A DNA stretch of 64,000 nucleotides, taken from contig CM056874.1 in NCBI GenBank assembly GCA_029876055.1, positions 8,246,001-8,310,000 on the forward strand, written 5' to 3'. The stretch is from Madurella fahalii. Lineage: Eukaryota > Ascomycota > Sordariomycetes > Sordariales. The notes under the pieces were generated by a model. It did not search any database and was not told the DNA's origin. It saw only the letters and a program-made list of their open reading frames with translations. Below, piece after piece: positions 9,721-21,564 of the stretch. Both the position numbers and the translations under genes were made by a program. Positions within the stretch are counted from its first letter, which is position 1. Each line of letters opens with the position of its first letter.

Positions 9721-10753
9721 TTCCTAACGACTGAATAGGCTCCAGGCAAGCATTAGTAAAAGTGAATTGGCAACAGCCAGAACAATAAGGTTTGCAACCC
9801 GTCACAGTGCCATTAGACGCTAGCTCACGCGATCTCAGTCACGATAGGAGGCGGGTCTGATTCGAACCAGAACCACAACCTCTTCACACTGAACAGTGAA
9901 GGGTGACTTTTGTGTGCCGCATCCCGAATGATTTTTTAGTGTTTTGGGCTGTTCTCGCTTACCCCTGCCTTGCGCCCTGCCTTGCGCACCGTATGGATTC
10001 AAATTGAAAGACTGTATCTACAAGTTATTAGCACCACACAGTTTCAGTGATGTTCCTCAATGTCTTCTTGCTTCGCCTGGCTATCTTGAAAAGTTTGTAG
10101 GGTTTCTACATAACGCGCCTCCGGATCCAAGCTGTTTGCAAGTGCGGGATGTTTGAGACTCTGTGCACCTCACTGAATACCAGGAAACTCCGTGTGAGGG
10201 CAAGTCAATTGCCCTAGCCCTCAGGCTCCATTCGCAAGTGCACCACATCATCATAACAAAAAATAAATGTGTTCTTGACTCGCATCTCAGATTCCTCACA
10301 TAGCTTACCTTATCCAGCCCGACGGGAACCACATGTCGGATGTCAGTAGAGCGCAACGGGGTTAACGGGCGTAGCGGAAACACAGGCATCGTTGAGTTGC
10401 ACAATTTGTAATCATGGAGATAAAGCGCCAAGCCTTCTCCGTCCGTAACTATCGTCAATGTAAAAATAGCAGGATTTTTGCGACACGGCAAGGAGTCTGT
10501 GTGTCTAATGGAGCTCACAGGGAGTCAATCGCCACAGTTTCAACCGGTGTTCAGTATGACATTGCCGTCGGTGTTGTTGGATGGCGCCGGATTTAAGGGT
10601 GTCTCGAAGCCGAGACCAACTTCGTCAAGCGATGCTCTCAACTACGGGATGTAGTATAAATGACAATGGCTTGACTACCTCAGACACGACATTCCGGCCC
10701 CTCAAGTACTAACATCAGTCTCATTACAATTCTCTACCATATCAAAGACAAAC
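9721..10753. other. Divergent intergenic region
   Basis: About 1.0 kb between the start of the minus-strand lysine-rich gene and the start of the plus-strand aldo-keto reductase, so it should hold both promoters. A TATA box for the reductase is visible at 10655. A minus-strand open frame around 10.1-10.5 kb has no protein-like features. Confidence 0.45.
10655..10661 (+). promoter_or_regulatory. TATA box of aldo-keto reductase gene
   Basis: TATAAAT, 93 bp upstream of the ATG at 10754, a usual spacing for a fungal TATA promoter with a short 5' UTR. Confidence 0.45.
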
Positions 10754-11842
10754 ATGCCTCAACTCAACGGACAAGAAGTCGGCCATACCGGCTATGGCCT
10801 CATGGGTGAGTCTCCATGCCGCCGGCCCCAACGTAGGAAACTAACACTCCCTAGGCTTCACCTGGCGTGCCAACCCTCCTCCGCAGGAGCAAGCCTTCGA
10901 GGCCATGCGGGCCGCCCTCAAGAACGGCATGACCTTCTGGAACGGCGGTGAGTTCTACGGCACGCCCGAGTACAACACAATGACCCTCCTCGACCGTTAC
11001 TTCGCTCAGTACCCCGAGGATGCCGCCAAGGTCGTTCTCAGCATGAAAGGCTGCCTGGGCCCCAATGGGCCCGACGGCTCGGCCGAAGGGGTCCGACGCT
11101 CCATCGACAATGTGCTGAGGCAGCTCAACGGCCGCAAGAAGCTCGACATTTTTGAGTGCGCCCGACGCGACCCTAACGTGCTCATGGAAACCACGTTTGC
11201 GGTCATGCAAGAGTACATCGACAAGGGTCTGCTGGGCGGCATCTCCTTGAGCGAGGTCGCTGCACCCACCATCCACGAGGCCGTCAAGCACGCCAAGATT
11301 GTCGCCGTTGAAGTCGAGCTGAGCGTTTTCAACCCGGACGTCCTTACCAACGGCGTGGCTGCCGCATGTGCGCAGTACAACATCCCACTGGTGGCGTACT
11401 CGCCCCTTGGTTGGGGGGTAAGCTTCCCCTAGTCTCCGCCGGACATGTTTGCCTAGTACGTTACTGACCGCAACGGCGGCAGATTCTCACGGGGCAGTTC
11501 AAATCCCCAGACGACATCCCGCAGCACCTCCGGCAGTTCGAGCGCTTCTCCGTGGAAAACTTCCCCAATAACCTCCAGCTCTTCAACCTGGTTAACGATC
11601 TGGCCAAGCGAAAGGGCTGCACCCCGGCGCAACTAGCCCTCTCTTGGGTCCGGTGCCTCTCGCGGCGACCAGGCATGCCGGTGATCATCCCAATCCCCGG
11701 GGCGACCACAGCCGCTCGCGTCGACGAGAATGCGCAGCACGTCGAGCTGACTGACGCGGAGATGGACGAGATTGACGAGATGATCGCCAAGTTTGAGGTC
11801 AAGGGAGGCCGATACTGGGCTGGTGCTCCCATGAGTAACTGA
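10754..11842 (+). CDS. Aldo-keto reductase, pyridoxal reductase type (AKR8)
   Basis: Three exons, join(10754..10805, 10855..11417, 11483..11842), 324 residues; the introns are 49 and 65 nt. The product looks like an NADPH-dependent reductase of the AKR8 group, which includes yeast pyridoxal reductase (pyridoxal to pyridoxine). The barrel motifs are in order: an N-terminal GHTGYGLMGFTWR, the active-site segment WNGGEFYG with Tyr52, the catalytic-type Lys82 in VVLSMKG, and PLVAYSPLGWGILTGQF, then a C-terminal cofactor-binding stretch (VIIPIPGATTAARVDEN). The canonical Asp of the AKR tetrad is replaced by Asn47, and the His position reads ECARRDP, which I recall as usual for this subgroup. It is expected to be cytosolic. 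Substrate assignment is by family only. Confidence 0.88.
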
Positions 11843-12378
11843 AGCTTGCTACCTTACCTGTAATCTAGTGTTAGATAGGAATGAATCTGGGCGCTGTCAG
11901 TCTTTGAACAAGGTCGAACAGTAGAAACGAGAAATGACTGCATAATCTTCGCCATCAGGAAGAAAGGATGTGAATATGGTCCACAATGCGCCTCGGGACG
12001 AGGAGCTTCAGAATTGCAGAATTCATGAAAGAATCGTTCATCATAAGGCTTTATTGAGATTGGGAGATTAAACTTGAAATGACTTACGCATCGCTATGGG
12101 ACATATGAAGGCTGGCTTGAAACACAGCCCTTGCCGTTGACAGTTGTTTTCTGTCAGGGAGAGAAAAAAGGCCAACCGACATGGCCAGGGAAGAAAACGA
12201 GGTTGTGTGGTTTAAGTAAGCCGAACCAGGGTTAGGGTTGGCACACCCCAGTTGCCCCTTTTCTTCAACTCCAATCGATGAGTTGCGAGAAATACGAGTC
12301 CGTTTAGGCTTTATCCTTAATACTGACAAGCAAGCTCCGTTTACATTACCTTCTTGTTCTCATATACCAACATCCCTC
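11843..12378. other. Convergent intergenic region
   Basis: 536 bp between the stops of the plus-strand reductase and the minus-strand dynein intermediate chain. It should carry the two 3' UTRs; nothing else is seen. Confidence 0.45.
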
Positions 12379-14515
12379 TCACACGGCCGTAGCATCATTT
12401 ACCCCCACCGCCTCAATCCGATTCACCAACTTCTTCACCATCGTCCACTCCTCATTCTTCAACCCCTCTTTCCCACCCAGATCCGGCCCAACCTCAAACA
12501 ACGTCAATGCCCCGTCAATCCCCCCCGTAGCCAACCTCTTCCCCTCCACCGGTTCCCAGGCGACCTTATTCAAACTCTTGCTCAGCATCGTGCGCCCGTC
12601 CTTCCGCGGACTGGGGGAGATCCTCGCGACCGGCTCCTCCGTCTCGACCGTGATATCCCACAACTCCAACCAGCCCGCCCCGTCAACCAAGCTGAAAACC
12701 CCGGGTTTCACAGGCGACCACGCGGCATCATAGACCACGTCCTCCCTCACAAAATCCAGCAGCGGCGCCACCTGCGTCTCCGCGCCAGTGGCGCCCAGCC
12801 CGCCGGCAGTAACCACCGCCGACGTCGCCGCCGGCGCCCTCACCTTCCACAGCTTCACACTCCAATCCAGGCTCGCCGAGAGCACCAAATCCCCCAGATC
12901 CACAGGGCCCCTCGCCGGATGAAACGCCACCGACATGACCGGCGCCGCATGGCCCTTATAACTCACCCTCGCATCGACGCCCGCCTTGGCGCCGGCGCGG
13001 TCATAGCGATGGCAAGGGAAAATCGTCCCCTCCTCGGAGCCCACGAGGAAGAAGGTGGGATCCGCCTGGGGGAACGCCATGCACGTGGGGCTGAGGTCCT
13101 CGTTCTTGGCGGGGAGCGGGGCGAGCAGCGTCATGGCCTCCTGCGGCTGCGCGAGCATGTCGACGCTCCACCCGCACACGGCGCCGTCGGTCGAGCACGA
13201 GATGATGTTGTTTGCGTTTTGCGTGCCGACAATGTCGACGCAGTACACCGGGTGCGTGTGTCCCGAGCCCGTGAGCGGTGTCTTCTGGACGGGCGCCGCC
13301 CGCGCGCGCGTGTCCCACAGGAGCACCTGGCCGCTGTAGGCGCCGCCGATGATGAGGTTTGGATGGAAGGGGGAGAACTTGGCCGTGAGGATGTCGGACT
13401 GCGCGTGGAAGATGAATTCGGGCCGGTCGTGCAGGTGAAGGTTCCAGACTTGGACGATGCCGTCCGGGTCGTGGGGCGCAGTGGGGTTCTTGGTGTACGA
13501 GGCGAGCAGGAGCTCGCTAAACTTGGGCGAGAAGTCGATGGAACTGATCATGCGCTTCTTGGACCACCGGTCGTCGTAGAATTGGGCGAGTTCCTTGACC
13601 TTGCGCCGGCCCTTGCCGCCCGTGTTGCCGTGCTGCTCGTCGTCGTCATCGATGTCGTGTACTTGGAGGGTGTAGTCGGTGAGGATGTCGTATTCTTGGT
13701 CCAACGCCTTCTCGATTACCTTGGTCGACCTGTCGATAAAGTCCATGAAGTCATCGGACAGCATAACCGCGTTCAACTCTTCGGCGGTGAGGGTCCGCGC
13801 TGGGAAGTTGGCCGCGGCCGATGGCTTGAGGACGCCCTCGGTTACTAATTCCTTCGCTGCGCGGAGTTCCTCCTCAATCTCCTTCCGGATGTTCTCCCGC
13901 AGCTCCTCCTCACGATCCCGCTCCCTCCTGCTGAGCCGTTTGCTGGGCGATGCCGTGACTGGCGGTTCCTCATTTTCCGACTCGGAAAATGTGCGTGGTT
14001 TCCTCGGGCTCGTCCATGTCTCTGCGGTCTGTACTCCTTTGCTGTACGAGAACACTTCCTTTACCGGCGATGGCGGGCACTCGTAGATGGTCTTAAGGGG
14101 TATCGTAGAGAGGATCTGGGGCTGCGACGTGACCACCTGCCCGTTGGCGGGTACTTCAAACTCCGAATTGTTCCCATTGCTGAGTTCTCCAACGCTGAGG
14201 ACGCTGTTTGGCCTGCTCCCGCGCCTGGGTGAGTTAGCTCCTGTCGAGACCGAGACGGACCTGCTCTCGCCAACAAGGCTCTTGATCAGCGTCTCGATCT
14301 CACGTCGATTGTCGGCTCGGCCTGGTGTCGGGGAGATTAACTAGATTGTCGGACTAGTCAGTCTGGTGTCAGCTGAAGGTGAGCGGAGGACCAACTTCGC
14401 TTGTGTTGATGCCCTGGCGGGCCGTCGCCTGGCTCGCCCGGAGCTCTCTCTGTCGCTTCAGCTCAGCGAGCTTTGCTTTTTTCGCGAGAATCTCATCTCG
14501 GCGTTGCTGCATCAT
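12379..14515 (-). CDS. Cytoplasmic dynein intermediate chain
   Basis: Two exons, complement(join(12379..14340, 14396..14515)), 693 residues; the 55-nt intron joins ...NTSE to LISPTPGR.... This subunit of the minus-end microtubule motor links the heavy chain to dynactin and the light chains (A. nidulans NudI type). The N-terminus MMQQRRDEILAKKAKLAELK is the basic coiled-coil helix that binds dynactin p150. SKGVQTAET resembles the LC8 light-chain motif. A second Arg/Glu-rich coiled coil (RRERDREEELRENIRKEIEE) precedes a WD40 propeller with clear blades (IVQVWNLH, QVLLWDTR, VCGWSVD, SVKLWKV, WLELWDI). The end (VNRIEAVGVNDATAV) is typical. The donor is GTTGGT rather than GTAAGT, so the exact first junction is the least certain point. 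The gene diverges from ATP synthase subunit e. Confidence 0.94.
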
Positions 14516-15181
14516 GCCGTCTCTCCAGGCCCATTTCAGGGGCCCGATCCGAGTGGGGTGTCGGGAGGTCTACCAAGGACACAAGACGCAGGGCGCAGGG
14601 GCAGAAGTTGCAGCGTCTTGATGGTAGTGTTGGCCTGAACAGGGTGGGATGTTGTCGCCCGGTCTCGATATGTGCGGTGCCTCCTCGTCGGTAAAGTCTC
14701 CTGAACCGCCAAGGTATTGAGTCGAATTCGCTGTGTGAAAGACGGCGGCAGAAGAACGACTCATTCGATTGTAGATGTGACAACTCTGCTTGTTCCCCTT
14801 TGGACTTTGATGCGCGTCGCTCGCGACTGGACCAGCCAAATGCATGGGGAATCGACAGGGGTCTTCCTCCCGCTCTCAGTACACCATGGGGTGTGCCTTA
14901 TCACCTGACTCTTGGCCCTTGGCAGTCACTCTGGCCCGGCGAGCTTCTCGTTCCAAGCCGCAGATGTTGAAGTGGGTCAGCCAGCGACAAAAACCGCGAA
15001 ATTTCCCGAGCTCCCAAAACCTGCGTCTCGCAATCCACAGACCGAACCGGACCCTCCATCATCGACGACGACAAGCCCCGGGACCAATTGATTCCGTCAA
15101 TTGCCATCCCGCGCCCCCGACGCCTTACTTCCCCGATATCCGAGGCGCAAGCAGTCGCGAGAAGCAGACAAGATAGTCGCA
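14516..15181. other. Divergent promoter region
   Basis: 666 bp between the start codons of the dynein intermediate chain (minus) and ATP synthase subunit e (plus). It must contain both promoters and 5' UTRs. I see no strong TATA box, in keeping with housekeeping genes. Confidence 0.45.
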
Positions 15182-15711
15182 ATGTCGTCCAAGTCCGGAG
15201 TCAACGTGAGTGCCACGAAAGCATATCCCGCAAGCTCGAGCTTCGACCTCTGCCGCGATGTACCCCGGTAACGGCAAACCTGTGCAGTTCTAATACTGCG
15301 TGTGATATGGTTCGGGGGAAATCCGGAGGGGTTACGGAAGCTTCACCGTATCTCTCCCAACAGCTCACCTAACAATCCCGCGCAACAGGTCCTCCGGTAT
15401 TCGGCGCTTGGCCTCGGCGTCCTCTACGGCTTCTACCACCAGCGGAGCATCACAGCCGCGCAAAAGAAGGCGGCGGCGGAGAGGGAGTACAAGCACAAAG
15501 AGGAGTTAATAAATAAGGCCAAGGAAGCCTACGCCAAGCAGAAGCAGCCGGCGGCCCCGGCGGCCCCGGCGGCAGCTTCAGGGCGTGAGTGATTTTCCCT
15601 CTGATACATAGTGGGAAAGCAGCTAACCACTGCGCAGTGAACCAAGATCCCATGGATCCCAAGTTCGACCTCGAGGCGTACATCGAGGCGTTCATGAAGC
15701 AGAAGGCGTAA
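15182..15711 (+). CDS. atp21: Mitochondrial F1Fo-ATP synthase subunit e
   Basis: Three exons, join(15182..15205, 15389..15584, 15638..15711), 97 residues. Exon 1 encodes only MSSKSGVN; the introns are 183 and 53 nt. Subunit e (Tim11/Atp21) is a small inner-membrane protein that joins ATP synthase monomers into dimers and shapes cristae. The N-terminal membrane helix VLRYSALGLGVLYGFYH contains the G-x-G-x-x-x-G-like glycine series used for dimerisation. It is followed by a charged helix (AAAEREYKHKEELINKAKEAY), an Ala/Pro linker and the C-terminal DPKFDLEAYIEAFMKQKA. Length and order fit the family. No cleavable presequence is visible, as expected. Confidence 0.9.
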
Positions 15712-16516
15712 TCTAATCGACCCGGCGTGCAAATGACAAAAATGGAATACAGCAGACCATTCCGAGGCTCGACTCAAACGGGACTCGGTATAATACTCTG
15801 ACGTGTGGAAGAGGCAAAAGATGGAGGTGGGGGACTGAACAACGTCCGAAAATCAACCACGGAAGTGAAGGACAGAGGGTGGAGGTGGAGGAGGAACATA
15901 TCTGCATCTTGCATCGCAGGGGCTGCGGTCGGTCGTCAGTAGCCTCTCGACGATATGGCAAGGACGTCTCGCCAAGCAGGCAGCGCAGACATGGTGTACT
16001 ATTTGCGGTTACGTGTCGGCAACTACGGCATAGAGATTCTTCCCTTTTTTTTTTCATCCTTCCTTTTTAGGTCCATGTCCACAACGCTGTACATGTGTAC
16101 AATAAAAAAAAATTTAGACGGCGGACACTGACCTACCCTTAGCGGTTCTGATCATCCTCGTCTTGTTACGAACATCCGGAATGCAGCTCTCGATAGGGCC
16201 CCCCTCCCTAGAAGCCGTGAGGTTGCGTCTCGATCCTCTCGGCCAATCCAGGGGTAGGTCCAGGTAACGTCCCCCAATTTGGAAGACTGATCATTCGATA
16301 TGTAGGCGCACCTTACTTTCATAGAACTCTAAAGTTAAGCATGGCGTTGTAAACGAACGTTTTCTACGAGTTAAAAACGTATCGCATGTATATATGTACT
16401 AGAAGGTTGGCGCTATTCTAACATCACTAACACACCATTCTCCTCTTTCGGGGTCCGTCTCTATTTTGCACAAACCCGTCTTCCCCAACGCTAAAGTAGC
16501 AAAACACAACCCAGCA
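15712..16516. other. Convergent intergenic region
   Basis: 805 bp between the stops of ATP synthase subunit e (plus) and the Zn2Cys6 regulator (minus). It is AT-rich towards 16100-16400. It is probably 3' UTR and spacer; no gene or RNA is recognised. Confidence 0.45.
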
Positions 16517-18814
16517 TCACAACGGCCCAGCACCAAACCCATACTCTCCCGCAACAAACCCAACCGTCTGCTCCGCCACGGCAAACACATCCCCCCCGCC
16601 GCCTCCCGCCCCAATCCCGCCGCTCCCACTCCCACTCCCCGTACCCGTCCCCGCCCACAACACTCCACCAACCCCGTGCCCGCTACTACGACCACCGCTA
16701 CCCGCACCACCACCACCACCACCACCACCAGCACTAGCAAGAATCGTCCCCTCAATCTGTTCCGCCACCTCCATCAACACCCGCATCACTCGCCGCGGCG
16801 CCGCCTGCGCAGCGGTGGTAGTATTCAAGCCCTGCAGCACGCCGGCGGCGATGAACAGGGTCATAAAGTCCTCGTAGTGCGAGGCCGACCGGCCTGCGCG
16901 GCTGCGGAAGACCTCGAGGCTTTGCGGGATGAGTTGCGGGTGGTAGTGCAGCTGCTTGTGCTGCCGGTCCGACGGGATGAGGCCGAGGTGGAGGCGGCGC
17001 AGGGAGATCATGTAGTAGAGCAGGGCGGCGGTGAAGGCGTCGCGGTGGAGGTCGAGGAGCCAGGCCGTCGACTGGGCAGGCGCTGTCAGGGGAGGAGGAG
17101 GATGGTGCGGGGGCACCGCGGCGGCTGGCATTGCCGCGGAGGGTAGTGAGTCGATTAGTTGGTGGTGGCGCCAGGTCTGTTGAATGCGGAGGATGTCGAG
17201 GGAGCTTTGGAGGACTGCTGTCGTAGAGTCGGGGAAGTGTTGGAAGTGGGGTTCGGAGATGTAGTGGTGATGAAGAGCTAGCAGGGCGCGGTGGATGAGG
17301 ATGCGGAGAAAGTCCAGCTGTATTCTGGCTGTTTCCACGCGGTCGAACTGCATTGTCAGCGCGCACTCGGTGTTAGATAGCTTTTGGCGAAGTTGGCTGT
17401 CCCAGGCTTGGATTTTGTCGTGGGTGGGCGGCGGCTGGGTGGGTGAGTTCATCGTGTTGATGACGTCCACCAAGAGAGGGAGCATTTCGGCAAGTTCGAC
17501 TTGGAAGGTGCTATCGGTTACCTCCTTTACGGAATTCTGTGCCCTGCTCATCACCCACCCGTGTTCGGTGCGGTAGATGTCGGTGTTGTTGATGTTACAG
17601 GGCGTGATGGTTTCTTGGTCGCTATGCATGTACGAAGTGCCGGTTCCCATGGTGACTTCTAGGTCGAGAAGCTGGACTGTGATCCATACCCGCTTTCGAA
17701 TTTCGGCATCGAATTGAGTCAAACCCGGGAAGAGCGACGGATTTCGGTGCAGCCGGAGGGTCATGGCAGACCGGCTTAGGAAGCCCATCACGCTTAGTAA
17801 CTGCGACATGTCGGCCCCTTTGACAATGCCCAACATCTGTGCAATGACAGCTAGGCACATTGTCCGTACTGATACCAAAGTAGGCGCCGACAGGTATGGT
17901 GATCTACCGAGAAAGAACTGGGCAGCATGTAGAAAACAATCAGACAAGTCTTCCGGAGGCCGGCCGATGCTGCTTAATATGTGATCTGGCGTTGTCCGAT
18001 ATCCCAACGCCAGCACCATAAAGAACTGGCTCAGCCACTCATTTGTGTACTGGCTGCTGTCAATCCAGAAACTGTTCAGCTCCTCCTCAAACTGCTCGGG
18101 GTGGAAAAGGCGATAGATGGGCTCGAGCGCCAGGAAATATGATCGGATGAAGGTACCGACGACATGGCGAGGCGGAAGACATTGGAAGGCCTGGTCTCTA
18201 CTTTGTGCGAATGAGGTAATGTCTCCAAATGGAAAATTGAACCCGGAAAGAGAGGCGAAGATGTACTTCTGACTCTGGATCTGGCGATACGTTGGCTCCC
18301 ATTCGCGGTCGGTTCCGGAGATGTATGGCCAACCCTCCCGAAACTATGGCAACTTGCGTTAGCGGGGACCGTCGCAGATGAGAAGCCCATATCAGCGACG
18401 TCTGTTGTGTGATGACAGGAGAATCCCTTGTTCTTCTCGTACCTCGAAAGCAATGGTGCTCCAGTGCGTAACCCCGTCCAGCCGTGGTTCCCCTTCGCTG
18501 GTAGAGGCGGCGGCAGGAGTAGACTGCGGACTCGGCTGTGCGCTATGTTGAGGTGTCCTCCCAGAATCGGTGCTAGAGTCCCTCCCGGATCCGGGCGGGT
18601 GTTGCTGGTATACGCACTCATCGGCGGAATTGGACTGAACACACCGCGCACAGGGCTGGCCCTTGTCACACTTCAGTTTCCGCCGATGGCAAGGTATACA
18701 GACAAACACCCTCCGATTGCGCCTTTGCGGTCTTCCGAGACCTTCGAGTGTCCCGCGGCTTAGATCGAGAACGGAGAAGGTTGAGAAGTAGCCTGCTGGC
18801 TGATCTGGATCCAT
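16517..18814 (-). CDS. Zn2Cys6 fungal transcription factor
   Basis: Two exons, complement(join(16517..18343, 18443..18814)), 732 residues, with a 99-nt intron (GTACGA..CCATAG). The N-terminal zinc binuclear cluster is C-x2-C-x6-C-x5-C-x2-C-x8-C (CIPCHRRKLKCDKGQPCARC) at about residues 39-67. It is followed by a Ser/Pro-rich linker, then a long Fungal_trans middle homology region (FLGRSPYLSAPTLVSVRTMC, RSAMTLRLHRNPS, IRKRVWITVQLLDLEVTMGTG). The C-terminus is low-complexity, with a GGGGGGGG run encoded by a CAC/CCA-rich repeat near 16.7 kb and further Gly/Ser repeats. It is a nuclear DNA-binding regulator; target genes cannot be read from the sequence. The nearest gene downstream, ATP synthase subunit e, is convergent and probably unrelated. 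Confidence 0.92.
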
Positions 18815-21564
18815 CGTCGGTCTTCTCGCCAGCAGTCATGCAAAGTCGGTGGTGAACGATGTGCGGACGGTACCTAGTCCCACACCAGCACATGGCACAT
18901 CCCGTTGCGAAGACCGACCCATTATTAAAGGTTCGCTCTGGCCTGATGGCATGCTATGAAAGAGGGCTACCTGGCGGGACCGCCACCGTACTCCACGCCC
19001 GACAGTGGGCAAGTAACAAGCACAGGGAAAGGCAATGCCAGGCATCCGTTTGGCAAATCAGAAGCGCTCGTCTGCGGATAGGAACCGCGGCATCTACCAT
19101 CTCTGGCTTAATCGCCCGGGATTGGGTATTGAGGCGCCAGGCGAGTGAAACGATATGGGATTCAACGTTGCGCGGGCCTCTGCCGCCGTGTGGACGTGGC
19201 ACAGAGCATCCTTGATCTGCCGCCGTCATCCCTCTCTATCGACTAGTGACATAGAGAAGTTCTAATGGGTCGGGCCTAGGGGTGGTGGTGATGGTGGTAT
19301 CGGCTGCCGACTCGGTTCTCGGAACTGGGCTCGCATTTGAACAGCCGACCGGGAATTCCGAACCCTACGGACAAAATCTCACTCGCTAAGTATATCAACA
19401 AATATTTTTCTCTCCATGTCCTTATTGCGTGTGGGAGGGAGGGGAGGTAGTGCCATTCAGGAGGTAATGGTGTAACCAAACTGCCATCGGAAGGAGCGAT
19501 GCGGCGCGCCGCATCGTACTTAGTCAACAAAAGGTACGAAGGCACCCGTGGAACTAACAGCGTCCCATTTTACTTCGCCTTTCCTAGGCATCTACATTAT
19601 TTGGCAAACCACATGCAACTCCAACAACGCCGCACTGATTCCTAACCCGATATTGCGCCCGGAGAGTCCAGACTTAAGATGCTGAGCATCGAGAGTCCAG
19701 CAAGCGAATGCCGAAGGGCCATGGCATTCAGCATTGGGGCATCCTTAATTCTCACCAGGCCACCGGGTGATGTAGCCGGGACCCAAAAGTGGCATAATGG
19801 CTCCCCGAAGACCACAACAATACTAAAGAAGGAGGTATGGATCTTAAGACCGACCCTTTGAGCCGGAGATCACTTGAACCAATTTGCCCGGCCCGATGAG
19901 CGGTCTGAACATGCCCGATCCGAATCTCCTGGCATAAATCCAAGCTTCTAGACACGCCCTTGTCCCGTTGATTTTACTGCCACGGAAACGTTCGCAGAAG
20001 CCTTCCCATTAGCCGCGGGCGTCTCCTACTCGATCTCAAGGTCTACAACGTCACAACGGTGTCAAGTTAGCACTGTCTAGACGCCCCCTTTGGGATCGAG
20101 AGAGTTTCATAATGCAGACATCAACGTCCCGAATCACATGCAGAAGCAACTTTTACCCGACCGGGATGCTACCGGCGCGACAAAGCGGTCAGGATCACGA
20201 CATAGAAGGGTCGGGACGCTGCAGACGTGCATACACGACACCTTGGCATCAAACCCGAGGGAGTCTCTCTTGTTGGGCCCCCCAGCGTCAAGACGTAGCA
20301 CATCATAACCCTTGCCCTTTGCGAACGGCCAAGCACCCACGATATGTAGGATCACAAGACTATTACTCACCCTGAAGGTAAATAGGAGGTTTGGGAAAGA
20401 ACACTACCAGTGCCAGTGTCGAGTACTGCTCTCCAGCACTTTCTCCTCATAGCTTGTGAAAGAGACTAAGGTCCATTATTGCCTTTGGAACGTCGTCTCT
20501 GCAGCCGCAGGTCTTCAAGTCAAGGAAGGGTTCCACAACGTTTCGATTTATCAGTTGCAGCATGCGATGTCAGCGGGAACTTAGCCCAAGAGTGTAACGT
20601 AAATATAAAGTGAGGTTTATATTATTATAAACAGAAACAACAACAACAAACCCTCCCCCCCCCCCCGGGCCCAAAAAAAAAAAAATAAATAGAATAAAAT
20701 AAATCAATTATGCGAGTGATCTGGAACGCTAAGATCCTTTGCTTACTCTATGCACCCATGTTTCAGGCAGAGCTTCTGCTGATGCTCGGAAAAGTCCCGT
20801 GATCTGACAATGGTACTACGAGAGTACATTACTCGGTCGGTCCCGATGGTTCCACGACGGGGGGATACATTTCAGTTTCTCTGCCTACGTATGTTTATGG
20901 GGACGACAAGCATGGATAGAGGACAAGGAGTCAAAACCGAGCATCGCACTCCAACCTAACCTACTACCACCATCATCCACAGAAGCACCCCCGATGGCAA
21001 AGCACTCTTTCATCGACCGCGGATAGGTTAGCGTGAGCTATGTTGAAAATTGTCCTTACCTCAGCTTACGACTTGCGAACGGAATTATGCACCTCGCACA
21101 TTCACACACGCGGAGGGGAATGAACTTGAGGGATTATACGCGTTGAATTTTTGTTGTGTTTCATCAGCTCCATGGTATCGCTTTCACTCCTTGACCTTCC
21201 CATCCAGTGGTTAACTCTAGCAGATTCTGTCGAACCGGCAGGCAGACAGCTGGCCTGTCCATACAAGTTTCTCCTCCTCTTTCCCGCTCGTTGCTTGCGC
21301 CGTTTCCTTGGCTTGGGTAACAAGATGGCCGAATCACTGGTGGCATCCCAATCATCCACGCGCCATCCCACGCAGTCGAAAAATAGCAAGGCGAACCAAA
21401 CGTGTTTGACTGGGATTGGTTGTCCCTTTCCTCCTCAGTCCCCTTGTGGAGTGCGAAAACTGCCGTCTTCGCTGCAGGCTCGAAGCTAGCCCGTAATAGA
21501 ATTAGATCGAGGCATTTCGCTGTGCGTCATTCAAAACATCGTTTCCAGATGTGATGTCTCGAAA
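18815..21564. other. Long intergenic region (2.75 kb)
   Basis: This lies between the start of the Zn2Cys6 regulator and the stop of the acidic hypothetical gene, both on minus. I find no frame with coding character and no tRNA or rRNA. A low-complexity patch at about 20625-20705 consists of CAA repeats, a C run, GGGCCC, an A run and an AT-rich tail. The part nearest 18.8 kb is presumably the regulator's promoter. Confidence 0.4.
20635..20705. repeat. Low-complexity C-run / A-run patch
   Basis: A CAA-rich stretch followed by a long C homopolymer, GGGCCC, a long A homopolymer and AT-rich sequence. The composition is unlike its surroundings; it may be slippage-prone simple sequence or the tail of a degraded element. 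Confidence 0.5.

Noticed and set aside
9858..9876. tRNA T-arm-like GATTCGAACC sequence
   Set aside because: Flanking bases do not form a 5-bp T stem, and no D arm, anticodon arm or acceptor stem could be found on either strand.
10081..10518. Minus-strand 145-codon frame between two divergent genes
   Set aside because: No motif, Cys/Ser-rich random-looking composition, and it sits in a promoter region.
12238..13848. 536-codon plus-strand frame opposite dynein intermediate chain
   Set aside because: The sense strand has clear WD40 blades; the plus frame is His/Arg/Pro-rich noise.
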